NCBI RefSeq assembly: GCF_030282825.1 | Contig: NZ_JASTZU010000048.1 | Coordinates: 1 to 64,000 of the forward strand | Reading direction: 5' to 3' | Source of the DNA: Aquibacillus rhizosphaerae | GTDB lineage: Bacteria > Bacillota > Bacilli > Bacillales > Amphibacillaceae | DNA: 64,000 nucleotides | Shown: positions 18,707 to 27,937 of the stretch, one piece after another | Position numbering within the stretch: position 1 is the first letter of the stretch | Layout: each line of letters starts with the position of its first letter | Translations under genes and position numbers: made by a program | The notes under the pieces: model-generated | The model's database searches: none | The model's input: the letters and a program-made list of their open reading frames with translations, nothing else | Told to the model about the DNA's origin: nothing

Positions 18707-19577
18707 CTTATGTTTTAATACCATAGAAGAGTTTCTTGAATAGGATGGGCTATCGAATTCGGAAAACAAAATGAAATTCATTCTCGTCGAGGAAAATAGT
18801 TTATCATGCCCTTGTTGGAATGTAAGATTACACCGCTTCCTACTCTACAGAAGTGATAATGATATATGATAAATTAAGCAAGAGGTTTGGGATGTTTTTA
18901 AGACATAAAAATAGTGTAAACCATGCGATTCTATTACACATTGATATGTTAGTAAAAAATTCGACGAAGATATCTTTTTCTATTTCATAAGATAGTTAAT
19001 AGGAAAAAGCTCTATGAGAATGTTTTTTGTGAGAAAAGGTATTTAATCAAGTAAATAATTTATAGATTTCTTGAAAATAAACCTCCCAAATTTATTGTCT
19101 TTTTCATGGAACTTAGTTTTCACAAAGTTAGACTCCCCCCATAAAAATGCAACTCAATTTAAAGCTATAGGATTTACAGACTTTTTATGGTATTTTGCTG
19201 CGTTGTATCCTATAAAATCACTCTAAATTTGTTCATTATAATAATTGTAATTCCACTACTTATTTATTACCTCAAATTAATAAGAACTCTGGTTATCAAA
19301 ACTGGAGATTTTCAATAGAAAGAATACTTCATATATCTCTTTTAAATACATCAATATTTACTTCGAAGTAGTTTTTCCTGAAATAATTCCACCATCTAAA
19401 TCATTACAACTAGGTGTAACTATAACATCAAATACTTACTCTCTTTTATATTAAATTTAGAATAAATGAGTCTTTTTGTTTATTTTTTTGTATAATAATA
19501 TTATCTATTGTAAATAAAAATGAGAAATTAGTTCTACTAAATTTAGGTATAAATTACTATTTGAGGAGAAACAACAA
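18707..19577. other. Long intergenic region, no gene seen
   Basis: About 870 bp, very AT-rich, without a supported gene, RNA or repeat. Promoter sequences for the ketosynthase-like gene should lie near the right end; TATAATAATATTATC near 19491 is a possible -10 region. Confidence 0.35.
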
Positions 19578-20777
19578 ATGAAAATAGTATGTACAGGTTA
19601 CGGAGTTATTGCTCCAAACACAACCAATATTGAACAATATGTATCTAATTTAGAAAAGGGAGTTTGTTCGCTTGAGATTGTGGAATGTGCTGGTCCTAAT
19701 AATGAAACGAATATAGTCGGTTTTGTAAAAGAAGGACTCGAACAGTATGAATTAGATAGAAAAATAAATCGCTTACCCAGAGTGACTAAACTAGGAATAG
19801 TGGCTGCAAAAGAGGCTATGAATTCTGCAAATATAGATATAGAAGATAAGAGAATTGGTGTCTTCTTTGGAATTTCCTTAGGCGCATCTGGTGAAGAACT
19901 ATATCAAAATACAATAAAAGAAGCGAATGATGGTAATTATAAAAAAATACCAATCACCTTTACTCATTATGCTAACATGCACAGTATTACTGCTTCTATT
20001 GCTCATTTTATTGATGTGAAAGGTGTTGTAAAAACAATCACAACAGGCTGTACAGCCAGTATGGAAGCGATAGAGGATGCTTTGCTTTATTTGAAAAGCG
20101 GTAAAATTGATGTAGCAATCGTAGGTGGAACGGATAGCCCAATAAGCATAGCGACAACATATGCATTTACAAAAACGAAGGTTCTTCCACTTAATCAAGA
20201 ACTTAATTTAGGGGCAGTTCCTTTTTGTGAAAGAAGTCTTGGATTTGCTATGTCAGAAGCTGCAGGTGTAATTGTTTTGGAAAGAGAAGAAGATGCAATT
20301 AAAAGGAAAGCACACATCAAAGGTGAGGTGGTGGACGTAATTTCAAATAATGATGGAAATTATATTTTTTCTTTGGATATTGAAGGTGAGCAAATGTTGA
20401 AAGCTTTAAAAGAAATAACAACAAATCGAAATCCTGATTACATTAATAGTCAGGCACTTGGAATTCAAGTTAATGACAAAATAGAGGAAAAATGTTCTAA
20501 ACAGTTATTTGAACACAGAATCCCTTACACCTCTATTAAAAGTATGTACGGAAATCCTTTTGGTTCCATTGGTATTTTACAAGTCATTTCTTCCCTTTTA
20601 AGTATCCAATATGGATTTATACCTCCAACGATTCGAACAAACAAACAAGGGTATGAAAATATGAATATTATAAGGGAAACAACTTATCAAGAAGTGAAAG
20701 AAGTTGCAATCACCAATCATGGATATGGTGGGAATAATGCTTGTGCTTATATAAAAAAGTATGATTATATAAAGTAA
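19578..20777 (+). CDS. Ketoacyl-ACP-synthase-like protein lacking both active-site His
   Basis: 399 aa with the thiolase fold of KAS II/FabF. The nucleophile region TTGCTASMEAIEDALLYL keeps the cysteine (Cys158), and the C-terminal Gly loop (NHGYGGNNACAYIKK) is present. However, the position of the first catalytic His (NAHGTST in FabF) reads INSQALGIQVND, so His becomes Gln292. The second (KSMTGH) reads KSMYGNPFG, so His becomes Asn326. Normal decarboxylative condensation seems unlikely; acyl binding, hydrolysis or transfer is possible. GAGGAG precedes the ATG, and the gene lies 22 bp before a histidine kinase gene, so the two are probably co-transcribed. No ACP or other fatty acid genes are nearby. 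Confidence 0.8.
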   Translation: MKIVCTGYGVIAPNTTNIEQYVSNLEKGVCSLEIVECAGPNNETNIVGFVKEGLEQYELDRKINRLPRVTKLGIVAAKEAMNSANIDIEDKRIGVFFGISLGASGEELYQNTIKEANDGNYKKIPITFTHYANMHSITASIAHFIDVKGVVKTITTGCTASMEAIEDALLYLKSGKIDVAIVGGTDSPISIATTYAFTKTKVLPLNQELNLGAVPFCERSLGFAMSEAAGVIVLEREEDAIKRKAHIKGEVVDVISNNDGNYIFSLDIEGEQMLKALKEITTNRNPDYINSQALGIQVNDKIEEKCSKQLFEHRIPYTSIKSMYGNPFGSIGILQVISSLLSIQYGFIPPTIRTNKQGYENMNIIRETTYQEVKEVAITNHGYGGNNACAYIKKYDYIK

Positions 20778-20799
20778 ACAATAATAAAGGGGGAATTCT

Positions 20800-22236
20800 A
20801 TGATTATTGGATTATTAATTTGTACGATAGGGTTAATGCCTCTGGTTTTAGCTCTGAGTATGAAAAATATATATAAAGAATCAAAATTATCTACAGGGTT
20901 ATGTATTTATATGTTTTTGATAGCAATTTGGCAAGCAGATGTAGGAATACTGTACTTCGCAGATTTATTATCAAAAGATGCTGCGCTTGTTCTATTTAAG
21001 TTGTTTCGGGTTGGACCAACATTCTCAGTCCCGATCGTATTTTACATCGCATGCATCATAATAAAGAATGAACCACGGCTATTAAAAGAAAATAACTGGG
21101 TTTGGAAAGTCTTAATTAAAATCTTTGATAAAAAAATCTTTTGTTTTTTGATAGTTTGGAGTGGGATTGTTTACTTTCTAAATTGGACACCATTAGGCAT
21201 CGAAAACTTAAGTACTAGTAGGACAACCTTTTTACATATAGACCATTATTTCCCGATATATGGTTCATTGTCATGGATATATTTCTTACATATGTTGGGC
21301 TTTGTCCTTTTAATGCTTATCGTATTTTTGACAACAAGAAAAATGATCAATTCTAATATGAGGAATTTTTTGAGAGCATTTTGCATTTATTCTATTTTTT
21401 TGATTGTATCGGGTTTTCTTAACTTTTTCCCTGAAATGGGTGTCATATCTAGTAGCATTGGCGTTATCATCTTTTCAACTTTGATTGTACATGAATTTAT
21501 AAAAATGAATACATATATGAAGTCTAATTATTATCAATTGATGGAGAGACAGAAAAAGTTGGATTATACTGGTAATCTAGCAGGGAGTTTAATCCACGAG
21601 GTGAAAAATACCAACCAAATAATAAAAGGGTTCTCAAATCTACTTGATAAAAATGAAATGATGTCTGAGAAAGGTAAAAGTGCTCTCGAAATGATTCAAA
21701 AATCTTCGGAACATCTGGAGGGTCTGGCTAATAATTACACGGAATATCTGAAATATTCTTCTGTTTCAATAAAAAAAGAGAACATAGAAATGATAATTAA
21801 CCAATCTATTGACTTTTTATCACAAATTCTCAATGAACATAGTGTGAAAATTCAATTTATTAATAATTATCAACCATTGGATGCGTATGTCAACAAGACG
21901 AATTTCGAACAAGTATTTATTAATTTAATAAAAAATAGTATAGAAGCAATGCCGGAAGATAGAAGAGATAAGAAAATTCAGATTACCACAGAGATTATTG
22001 AGGAAAGTATTGTCATTCATTTAAAAGATACAGGGAAAGGGATTCCTAGCGGGAACTGGGAAAGTATTTTTGATCCATTTATATCTTATAATGAAAGAGG
22101 AATGGGTCTAGGACTTCCATTTGTTAAGAAGACACTTATCGAACACCTAGGAAATATATATGTGGTAGAAAGTAGTTCAGAGGGAACACATTTTCAAATA
22201 GAAATGCCCAAAAATGGAATTCTTAACATAACTTGA
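20800..22236 (+). CDS. 7TM sensor histidine kinase, copy 1
   Basis: 478 aa. Seven hydrophobic helices fill residues 1-235, with a short cytoplasmic linker. A dimerisation helix with phospho-acceptor His266 (SLIHEVKNTNQIIKG) precedes an HATPase domain: N box FINLIKNSIEAMP, G1 DTGKGIP, and F/G2 FDPFISYNERGMGLGLPF. The catalytic half is closest in style to sporulation kinases. No response regulator gene is adjacent, so it may feed a remote regulator such as Spo0F. The AAAGGGGG ribosome site lies 22 bp behind the ketosynthase-like gene. It is nearly identical in layout and length to the kinase at 23.1 kb. Confidence 0.88.
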   Translation: MIIGLLICTIGLMPLVLALSMKNIYKESKLSTGLCIYMFLIAIWQADVGILYFADLLSKDAALVLFKLFRVGPTFSVPIVFYIACIIIKNEPRLLKENNWVWKVLIKIFDKKIFCFLIVWSGIVYFLNWTPLGIENLSTSRTTFLHIDHYFPIYGSLSWIYFLHMLGFVLLMLIVFLTTRKMINSNMRNFLRAFCIYSIFLIVSGFLNFFPEMGVISSSIGVIIFSTLIVHEFIKMNTYMKSNYYQLMERQKKLDYTGNLAGSLIHEVKNTNQIIKGFSNLLDKNEMMSEKGKSALEMIQKSSEHLEGLANNYTEYLKYSSVSIKKENIEMIINQSIDFLSQILNEHSVKIQFINNYQPLDAYVNKTNFEQVFINLIKNSIEAMPEDRRDKKIQITTEIIEESIVIHLKDTGKGIPSGNWESIFDPFISYNERGMGLGLPFVKKTLIEHLGNIYVVESSSEGTHFQIEMPKNGILNIT

Positions 22237-22433
22237 CGTCAGAATAACTTATAAAAGTGGTTCTTTCTTTAACAGTAAGTGTTTAATTAATGAGAATCTA
22301 CCATTTCTCCATAGCGTTGTCCCCAATAATAAGATGAAAACAGACTAACATACTTGATTCTTAATTAGAAAACTAGTTAGTAGCTCTATTAATTCAGCTA
22401 CAAACTATAGAATCAAGGTAAATCAAAGTTTCA

Positions 22434-22613
22434 TCATTTTATTTCTTTTTGTTTAATAAGCATCAATTTGTCTAGTTGTTGACTAAGACGCACTGTTGTA
22501 GGGTGTGCTAATCCATATCTGAGTCCAGAATCAATCATTCTAATTCTAAGAAACTCGATTTTACTTATAAGATGTTCATTATAAATTAATTCTTTTCGCA
22601 ATTTTTGTTCCAT
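22434..22613 (-). CDS. Spo0E-family aspartyl-phosphate phosphatase
   Basis: 59 aa, starting MEQKLRKELIYNEHLISKIE after AGAGGATAATAC, then FLRIRMIDSGLRYG and TVRLSQQLDKLM. The IExLRxxM helix and the SQxLD motif are the Spo0E signature. Family members remove phosphate from Spo0A~P and so delay sporulation. It lies between two 7TM kinase genes but on the opposite strand. An eroded relative is at 15.7 kb. Confidence 0.85.
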   Translation of the reverse strand: MEQKLRKELIYNEHLISKIEFLRIRMIDSGLRYGLAHPTTVRLSQQLDKLMLIKQKEIK

Positions 22614-23062
22614 GTATTATCCTCTTTCAAAAATAGTCCATAAGTAGAATATAATAGATAGTACCTATTTTTGGATATAGGTAATTGCTACCGTATTTTG
22701 TAATATATGTGAAGTTTATGACAAAAAAAGTAAAAAAAGATATTTTAGATTGATTTCATTTGTAACCAATTATATTTTTTGAAAATTGTAGTTATTTGGT
22801 AACAATTTTAACTGCATAAGCAGAAAAGTTTATTTAGTGTCTTGTTTCCTTTCTGCTGCCTCGATTAACAACATTTTAGCTTTTCTAGATACAGACTTAA
22901 ATGTTTGATTTAAATAGTTTAATGAAAAAAATAAAATATAGTTGATATTGCAGACACTTTTCACTTTTCACTTTCTTTTATTAAAAGTAAATTATTCTAT
23001 TAAATTACTGTTATAATTATTTAGATATATATTACTCTTAAAGGATAAGAGGGGTAAATAGT
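22614..23062. other. Intergenic upstream of the second kinase
   Basis: AT-rich, carrying the promoters of the Spo0E-like gene (leftward) and of kinase copy 2 (rightward; TATAAT near 23011). No other feature is supported. Confidence 0.35.
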
Positions 23063-24499
23063 ATGATTATAGGATTGTTAATCTGTACGATCGGGCTTAT
23101 GCCTTTGGTTTTAGCCCTAAGTTTAAAAAGTATATATAAAGAATCTAAATTGTCAACGGCTTTATGTATCTATATGCTGTTAGTAGCGATTTGGCAGTTA
23201 GATGTAGGAATACTGTATTTTGCAGATGTCTTATCAGAAGAGGTTGTTCTTGTTCTATTTAAGTTGTTTCGGATTGGGCCGACTTTCTCTGTTCCTATCG
23301 TCTTTTACATAGCGCATATTATAATAAAAAATGAACCTACCCTATTAAAGGAAAATAATTGGGGGTGGAAGATTTTAATTAGAATTTTCGATAAAAAGGT
23401 TCTTTATTTTCTAATTGTTTGGAGTAGTATTATTTACTTCATAAACTGGTCATCGTTAGGTATCGAAGGTTTAAATATGAGTAGAACAACCTTTTTACCT
23501 ATCGACTATTACTTCCCTTTATATGGTTCGATGCATTGGGCATACTTCTTACACATGTGCGGCTTTGTCCTGCTTATGATACTAGTGTTTTTGGCAACAA
23601 ACAAAATGATTAATTCTAATATGAGGAATTTTCTAAGGGCTTTTTGCATGTATTCTATTATCGTAATCGTATCGGGTTTTCTGAACTTTTTCCCTGAAAT
23701 GGGTGTTATATCTAGTAGCATTGGTGTTATTATATTTTCGGTTTTGATTGTACATGAGTTTATAAAAATGAATACACATATGAAGTCGAGTTATTATCAA
23801 TTGATGGAGCGGCAAAAAAAGTTAGATTATACAGGAAATCTAGCAGGGAGTTTGATCCATGAGGTTAAAAATACCAATCAAATAATTAAGGGATTCTCCA
23901 GTCTACTTGGTAAAAATGAAAATATATCTGAGAAAGGTAGGAGTGCTCTGGAGATGATTCAAGAGTCGTCTGACCATTTGGAAGGACTGGTTAATAATTA
24001 TAAAAATTATCTCGAATTCTCTGCGGTTTCATTAAAAAAAGAGAATTTAGAATTGATTATTAATCGTTCTATTGCCTTTTTATCAGAGATGCTGAATGAG
24101 CATGATGTGAAAGTCGAATTCACTAATAATTATCAACCACTTGAGGCATATGTCAACAAGGCAAATCTTGAACAAGTATTTATTAATTTAATAAAAAATA
24201 GCGTAGAATCAATGCCAGAAGAAAGAGAAGATAAAAAAATCGTGATTTGTACGGAGGTTATTGAAGAAAGTATTGTCATTCATTTACACGATACAGGTAA
24301 GGGAATCCCTCAAGGTAACTGGGAAGTTATTTTTGATCCATTTATCTCCTTCAGTGAAGCTGGAATGGGGCTTGGGTTACCATTTGTTAAAAAGACGATT
24401 ATTGAACATCTGGGAAATATATATGTGGTACAAAGTAGTTCAGAGGGTACTCACTTTCAAATGGAAATACCAAAGAATGGGATTCTTAACAGTAATTAA
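23063..24499 (+). CDS. 7TM sensor histidine kinase, copy 2
   Basis: 478 aa, the same length as copy 1 and clearly a duplicate: long identical blocks such as IHEVKNTNQIIKGF, EVFINLIKNS-like N box, MRNFLRAFC and FLNFFPEMGVISSSIGVII. His266 and the G boxes (HDTGKGIPQG, GMGLGLPFVKK) are intact. Differences concentrate in the membrane loops (for example residues 134-160) and in the linker after the H box, which could alter ligand choice. The ATG follows AAGAGGGG. No ketosynthase copy precedes this one, so only the kinase was duplicated or kept. Confidence 0.88.
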   Translation: MIIGLLICTIGLMPLVLALSLKSIYKESKLSTALCIYMLLVAIWQLDVGILYFADVLSEEVVLVLFKLFRIGPTFSVPIVFYIAHIIIKNEPTLLKENNWGWKILIRIFDKKVLYFLIVWSSIIYFINWSSLGIEGLNMSRTTFLPIDYYFPLYGSMHWAYFLHMCGFVLLMILVFLATNKMINSNMRNFLRAFCMYSIIVIVSGFLNFFPEMGVISSSIGVIIFSVLIVHEFIKMNTHMKSSYYQLMERQKKLDYTGNLAGSLIHEVKNTNQIIKGFSSLLGKNENISEKGRSALEMIQESSDHLEGLVNNYKNYLEFSAVSLKKENLELIINRSIAFLSEMLNEHDVKVEFTNNYQPLEAYVNKANLEQVFINLIKNSVESMPEEREDKKIVICTEVIEESIVIHLHDTGKGIPQGNWEVIFDPFISFSEAGMGLGLPFVKKTIIEHLGNIYVVQSSSEGTHFQMEIPKNGILNSN

Positions 24500-24808
24500 T
24501 ACACGTGACAATTGACTTATTACATGTTAAAAGTAGGAAGGATTTGCACCTTTTACACGTGCGAATATAATAATTACTTTATCAATCTTTGAACATGGGA
24601 AGATACCTGTTAGAAATGAAAAAGAAATGAAAAGGAAATGAAACATTTTGTTTGGTCAATGTTTGTTACTATATAAGGATAGAGGATGAATCTTGACGAA
24701 AATGACAATTTATAAGATCATGATTAGCAAAAAAACTAAAGGCTTTTCTATATAATTGTTAAGGGACTGATATTCATACTTCTAAATTAGTATTGTGGGG
24801 GTTTCAAG
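24500..24808. other. Intergenic, no gene seen
   Basis: Contains runs of AAATGAAA and no clear terminator after the kinase. Nothing else is supported. Confidence 0.3.
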
Positions 24809-27553
24809 ATGACACTAGAGAAGCAACTAATCAGTAAATCCTATTATAAGACCTTTATGGAAGGTAATGAAAATACACAACCAATCAAAGCCTTGGGTGA
24901 AATATATTATATAGAGCAACAGAATGAAGCCATTGATTTGTCGCACATTCGCTTTGCACAAGGGGAAATTTACTATTTAAATAAAGATTTCGAAGCGGCT
25001 ATTTTTAAGTGGAAAAACATTCTGAATGACGAGTTAAAGCCATGGGCACAGATGAATTTAGCGGATGCCCATTACGAATTAAATCAGCTTGCAATTGCTG
25101 AGGGCATTTATAAGGAAATTGACACAGATTCTGATGTCTTAAAGACCGAAGTGCTTTTGCAGTTATTTTCTTTATACATACAATTCGAAGATCTTGAGAT
25201 GGCTGCTGATTCTATTAAAAAAGCAGTTGATTTAAATCCGGACTATCCCGATGTTACCGATATGGCACGAACATTCTTTGAGGACAACCATGATTTTAAA
25301 AATGCGGTGGAACTAGCGGTTAATGAAGCCGTTCGCACGGAGTCACTATCGTGGTTTGGTTTTTTAGAAGCGTATGTAAAAGAAGGGCACACAGTAGTCG
25401 TTGAACCGAACTATTTTAGTGAGGCTTTGCTGGCATTATATCATATCGACCTTGTTCATTTTGAACGCCTTACTATTACATTTTGGAATAGTTATAAACA
25501 AAATGATTTGTATTTTTCCTGGCTAAAAGAGATTAACCATCTCCTTCTAAATATCGAGCAGGAACGTTCTTATACATGGAAGAATCTTTCATTAAAATAT
25601 AACGAAACATACTTTGAGTTAATTAATGGACAGTATCTAATAACAGAGTTTTCCTATATTATACCTAATCACTTAGTCAATTGGATGAAGTTAGCTACCG
25701 ATTCAGATGTCTTAATCTCTTCATCGGCAATACTGGCTTGGAATGAGATTTTCCCATCGAGTATAGAAGCTTCTGTCGTTAATCAAGCTGAAGGTTTACT
25801 AAATCAGTCACCAAAAAAATCGGATATGTTGGAATTAGTACTTGGTTTATTCAAGTCTATTGGCAAATGGGCGGAGGTAAATGAGATAGCTTTGAGTGAA
25901 CGTCTTGAATGGATGATTCAAGAAGTAGTAGATTTTGATTCTTACCATCTACTTATATCAGGGACAGCAATGAATGGGAAATCTGCCTTTGTTAATACAT
26001 TGCTTAACGAGCAACTTTTGGAAGATTCAACTTCAGCAACAATTCTTTTTAAGGATGCGGATGAAGCTGAAATACATGCCGTCACCGACGATAAGGTGAC
26101 AAATATAACTGATTTCGATCAATTTAAAAATTCAACAAAAGATGCGCACACATATATACGTTGTAAGATGCCCATAACTTTCTTGCATGAAAATAAGCTA
26201 GCCTTAATTGATACTCCGGACCTCGCAAATCATGGGAAAATAAGAAATGATGTATTTGAGTATCTCCATTTGGCCGATAGTATGTTGTTTGTTTTGAATG
26301 CTAACTCCATTTTGACCGGTAAGGAGCTCGATATTGCTATTAGAATAAAAGAACAACTACCAGATTTACCTATTGATTTTCTGTTAAGTAAGATGGACTT
26401 ACAAGCGAATAGCCAGGAGGCTCTAGAGCTAGTTGAGCAAACCAAAGTGCGAATTAAAACTTATTTTAAAGAGGCAAAGGTATTTTCTTTTTCAGAGTAT
26501 TATGAGAGTGATAGTTTATTAAACGAGTTGTCTACATTCATTAAATCGAAGAATCAGTACGATCTTGAAGAGACTCGTATGAATAGTATTCTATACTACA
26601 TTAAGGAATCGATTGACTTTCTGCTCGGAAAACGAGTTGAGATGGAAAATTCATTTATTGATACGATTAAATGGGATGAAGATATTCTTACGAAACTTAA
26701 AGGAACGATTAATCAATTGAGTGATATGGAAGAAACGCAAGTACGAATTATTAAAAATTCATTTGGTAAAATTAAAGACCAAATTGCCGAAGAATTGAGG
26801 CAAGAGATTCCGGAGTTGCTCCGTAATTGCTCAGAGCTCGTCACAGAGGAAAGTGAATTTGGTAAAATTCATATCGAGCTGAATGATGAAATGAATAAAC
26901 GAATGAATGATTATTTACAAAACACGGTTCTACCTAGTTTTAGGGAAAAGATTCAACAATGGATAGAGCAAAGTGAAGCAGAATTTCAAGAAAGTCAGAC
27001 ATATTTAGATGAAATGAGCGTCAGTTTTAATCACTTATACGGTGAAGAAAAAATCGCATTGGAATATGATGATAAGGTGTTGGATGATTGGGGAAGAGAT
27101 GCTGATCGGCTAACGAGAAGAACCATACAGTTAGAGAAAGTTAATATACTCATGCGTTCTACACCTTCACAGCTGCTATTAAAGAGTGCAGGGAAACTGT
27201 TTGGAGCCATACCACAAAATAAGGAAATGCTCCATAATAAATATAAGCAATTGATAGAAAGTAAAGACTATAGTGGAATAGCTGAATCCATTACGAAGCA
27301 ATTTATGCAGCAGTTTGAAATATTCGAAACATCTTTGGAATGGGATATCAGCATGTTTTATAAGAATCCATATGAAGTATTGAATAGAACGTTAGAAGAA
27401 ACCCATGTTGAAATTGAAGAAAATAAAAAGTTACTAAGTAATATGCGAGAAAATCCTGAAATCCATCGCGACCCAATTACTTTATTCAAATTAAAACTTC
27501 ATCAGTATGAGTGGATGGCTGCTGAGGGTGAAAAACTTCACCAATATCGTTAA
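24809..27553 (+). CDS. TPR-dynamin-like GTPase
   Basis: 914 aa. The first 330 residues form TPR-like helical repeats (for example FAQGEIYYLNKDFEAAIFKW and LNLADAHYELNQLAIAEGIY-like units). A GTPase domain follows: P-loop GTAMNGKS (385-392), switch/G3 LIDTPDL (about 465-471) and G4 LLSKMD. From about residue 590 long helices and coiled coil (ETQVRIIKNSFGKIKDQIAE) resemble the dynamin-superfamily stalk. Such proteins usually remodel or guard membranes. The TPR front suggests recruitment by a partner. The GGGGGTTTC ribosome site is weak. It is followed by its own terminator. Confidence 0.75.
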   Translation: MTLEKQLISKSYYKTFMEGNENTQPIKALGEIYYIEQQNEAIDLSHIRFAQGEIYYLNKDFEAAIFKWKNILNDELKPWAQMNLADAHYELNQLAIAEGIYKEIDTDSDVLKTEVLLQLFSLYIQFEDLEMAADSIKKAVDLNPDYPDVTDMARTFFEDNHDFKNAVELAVNEAVRTESLSWFGFLEAYVKEGHTVVVEPNYFSEALLALYHIDLVHFERLTITFWNSYKQNDLYFSWLKEINHLLLNIEQERSYTWKNLSLKYNETYFELINGQYLITEFSYIIPNHLVNWMKLATDSDVLISSSAILAWNEIFPSSIEASVVNQAEGLLNQSPKKSDMLELVLGLFKSIGKWAEVNEIALSERLEWMIQEVVDFDSYHLLISGTAMNGKSAFVNTLLNEQLLEDSTSATILFKDADEAEIHAVTDDKVTNITDFDQFKNSTKDAHTYIRCKMPITFLHENKLALIDTPDLANHGKIRNDVFEYLHLADSMLFVLNANSILTGKELDIAIRIKEQLPDLPIDFLLSKMDLQANSQEALELVEQTKVRIKTYFKEAKVFSFSEYYESDSLLNELSTFIKSKNQYDLEETRMNSILYYIKESIDFLLGKRVEMENSFIDTIKWDEDILTKLKGTINQLSDMEETQVRIIKNSFGKIKDQIAEELRQEIPELLRNCSELVTEESEFGKIHIELNDEMNKRMNDYLQNTVLPSFREKIQQWIEQSEAEFQESQTYLDEMSVSFNHLYGEEKIALEYDDKVLDDWGRDADRLTRRTIQLEKVNILMRSTPSQLLLKSAGKLFGAIPQNKEMLHNKYKQLIESKDYSGIAESITKQFMQQFEIFETSLEWDISMFYKNPYEVLNRTLEETHVEIEENKKLLSNMRENPEIHRDPITLFKLKLHQYEWMAAEGEKLHQYR

Positions 27554-27557
27554 TCTT

Positions 27558-27592
27558 AGGGACAAGGAGACAGGCTCCTTGTCCCTATTTTA
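27558..27592 (+). terminator. Terminator of the GTPase gene
   Basis: AGGGACAAGGAG / CTCCTTGTCCCT, loop ACAGG, then ATTTTAATT; it starts 4 bases after the stop. Confidence 0.9.
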
Positions 27593-27937
27593 ATTGTATT
27601 ATGAAATTTAAGAAATTGCTGAATGTAGCTATTATATAGAAACAGCCACGTCCAGATTCAGCACCTACGCTTTCATATTCATCATAGAAATAGCAAGGTG
27701 GAAAACTCAATTCAACAGTTTTGAACTAAATCAGAGACTCGTGTGATTCGTCTCAAAGACTATTCATACATAAAGCTTATAATGATAAAATAAAAAGAGC
27801 TATACAGAGTTCTTTTGAAATCATTAGAAAATTTTCACATATACTTCTAATAATATTGTGTAATCTGTATTTCTAAAGGGACAATCACAGATTAATAGTT
27901 TCGTTTTCATAAAAAGATTAAGTAGGGGTAGTGTAGT
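27593..27937. other. Intergenic, no gene seen
   Basis: AT-rich and probably the promoter region of the polyprenyl synthase gene; no supported signals. Confidence 0.3.

Noticed and set aside
19140..19235. Minus-strand segment with IGYNAAKYHKKSVNPIALN-like translation
   Set aside because: Too short, no start, and no family I can name; left as plain intergenic DNA.
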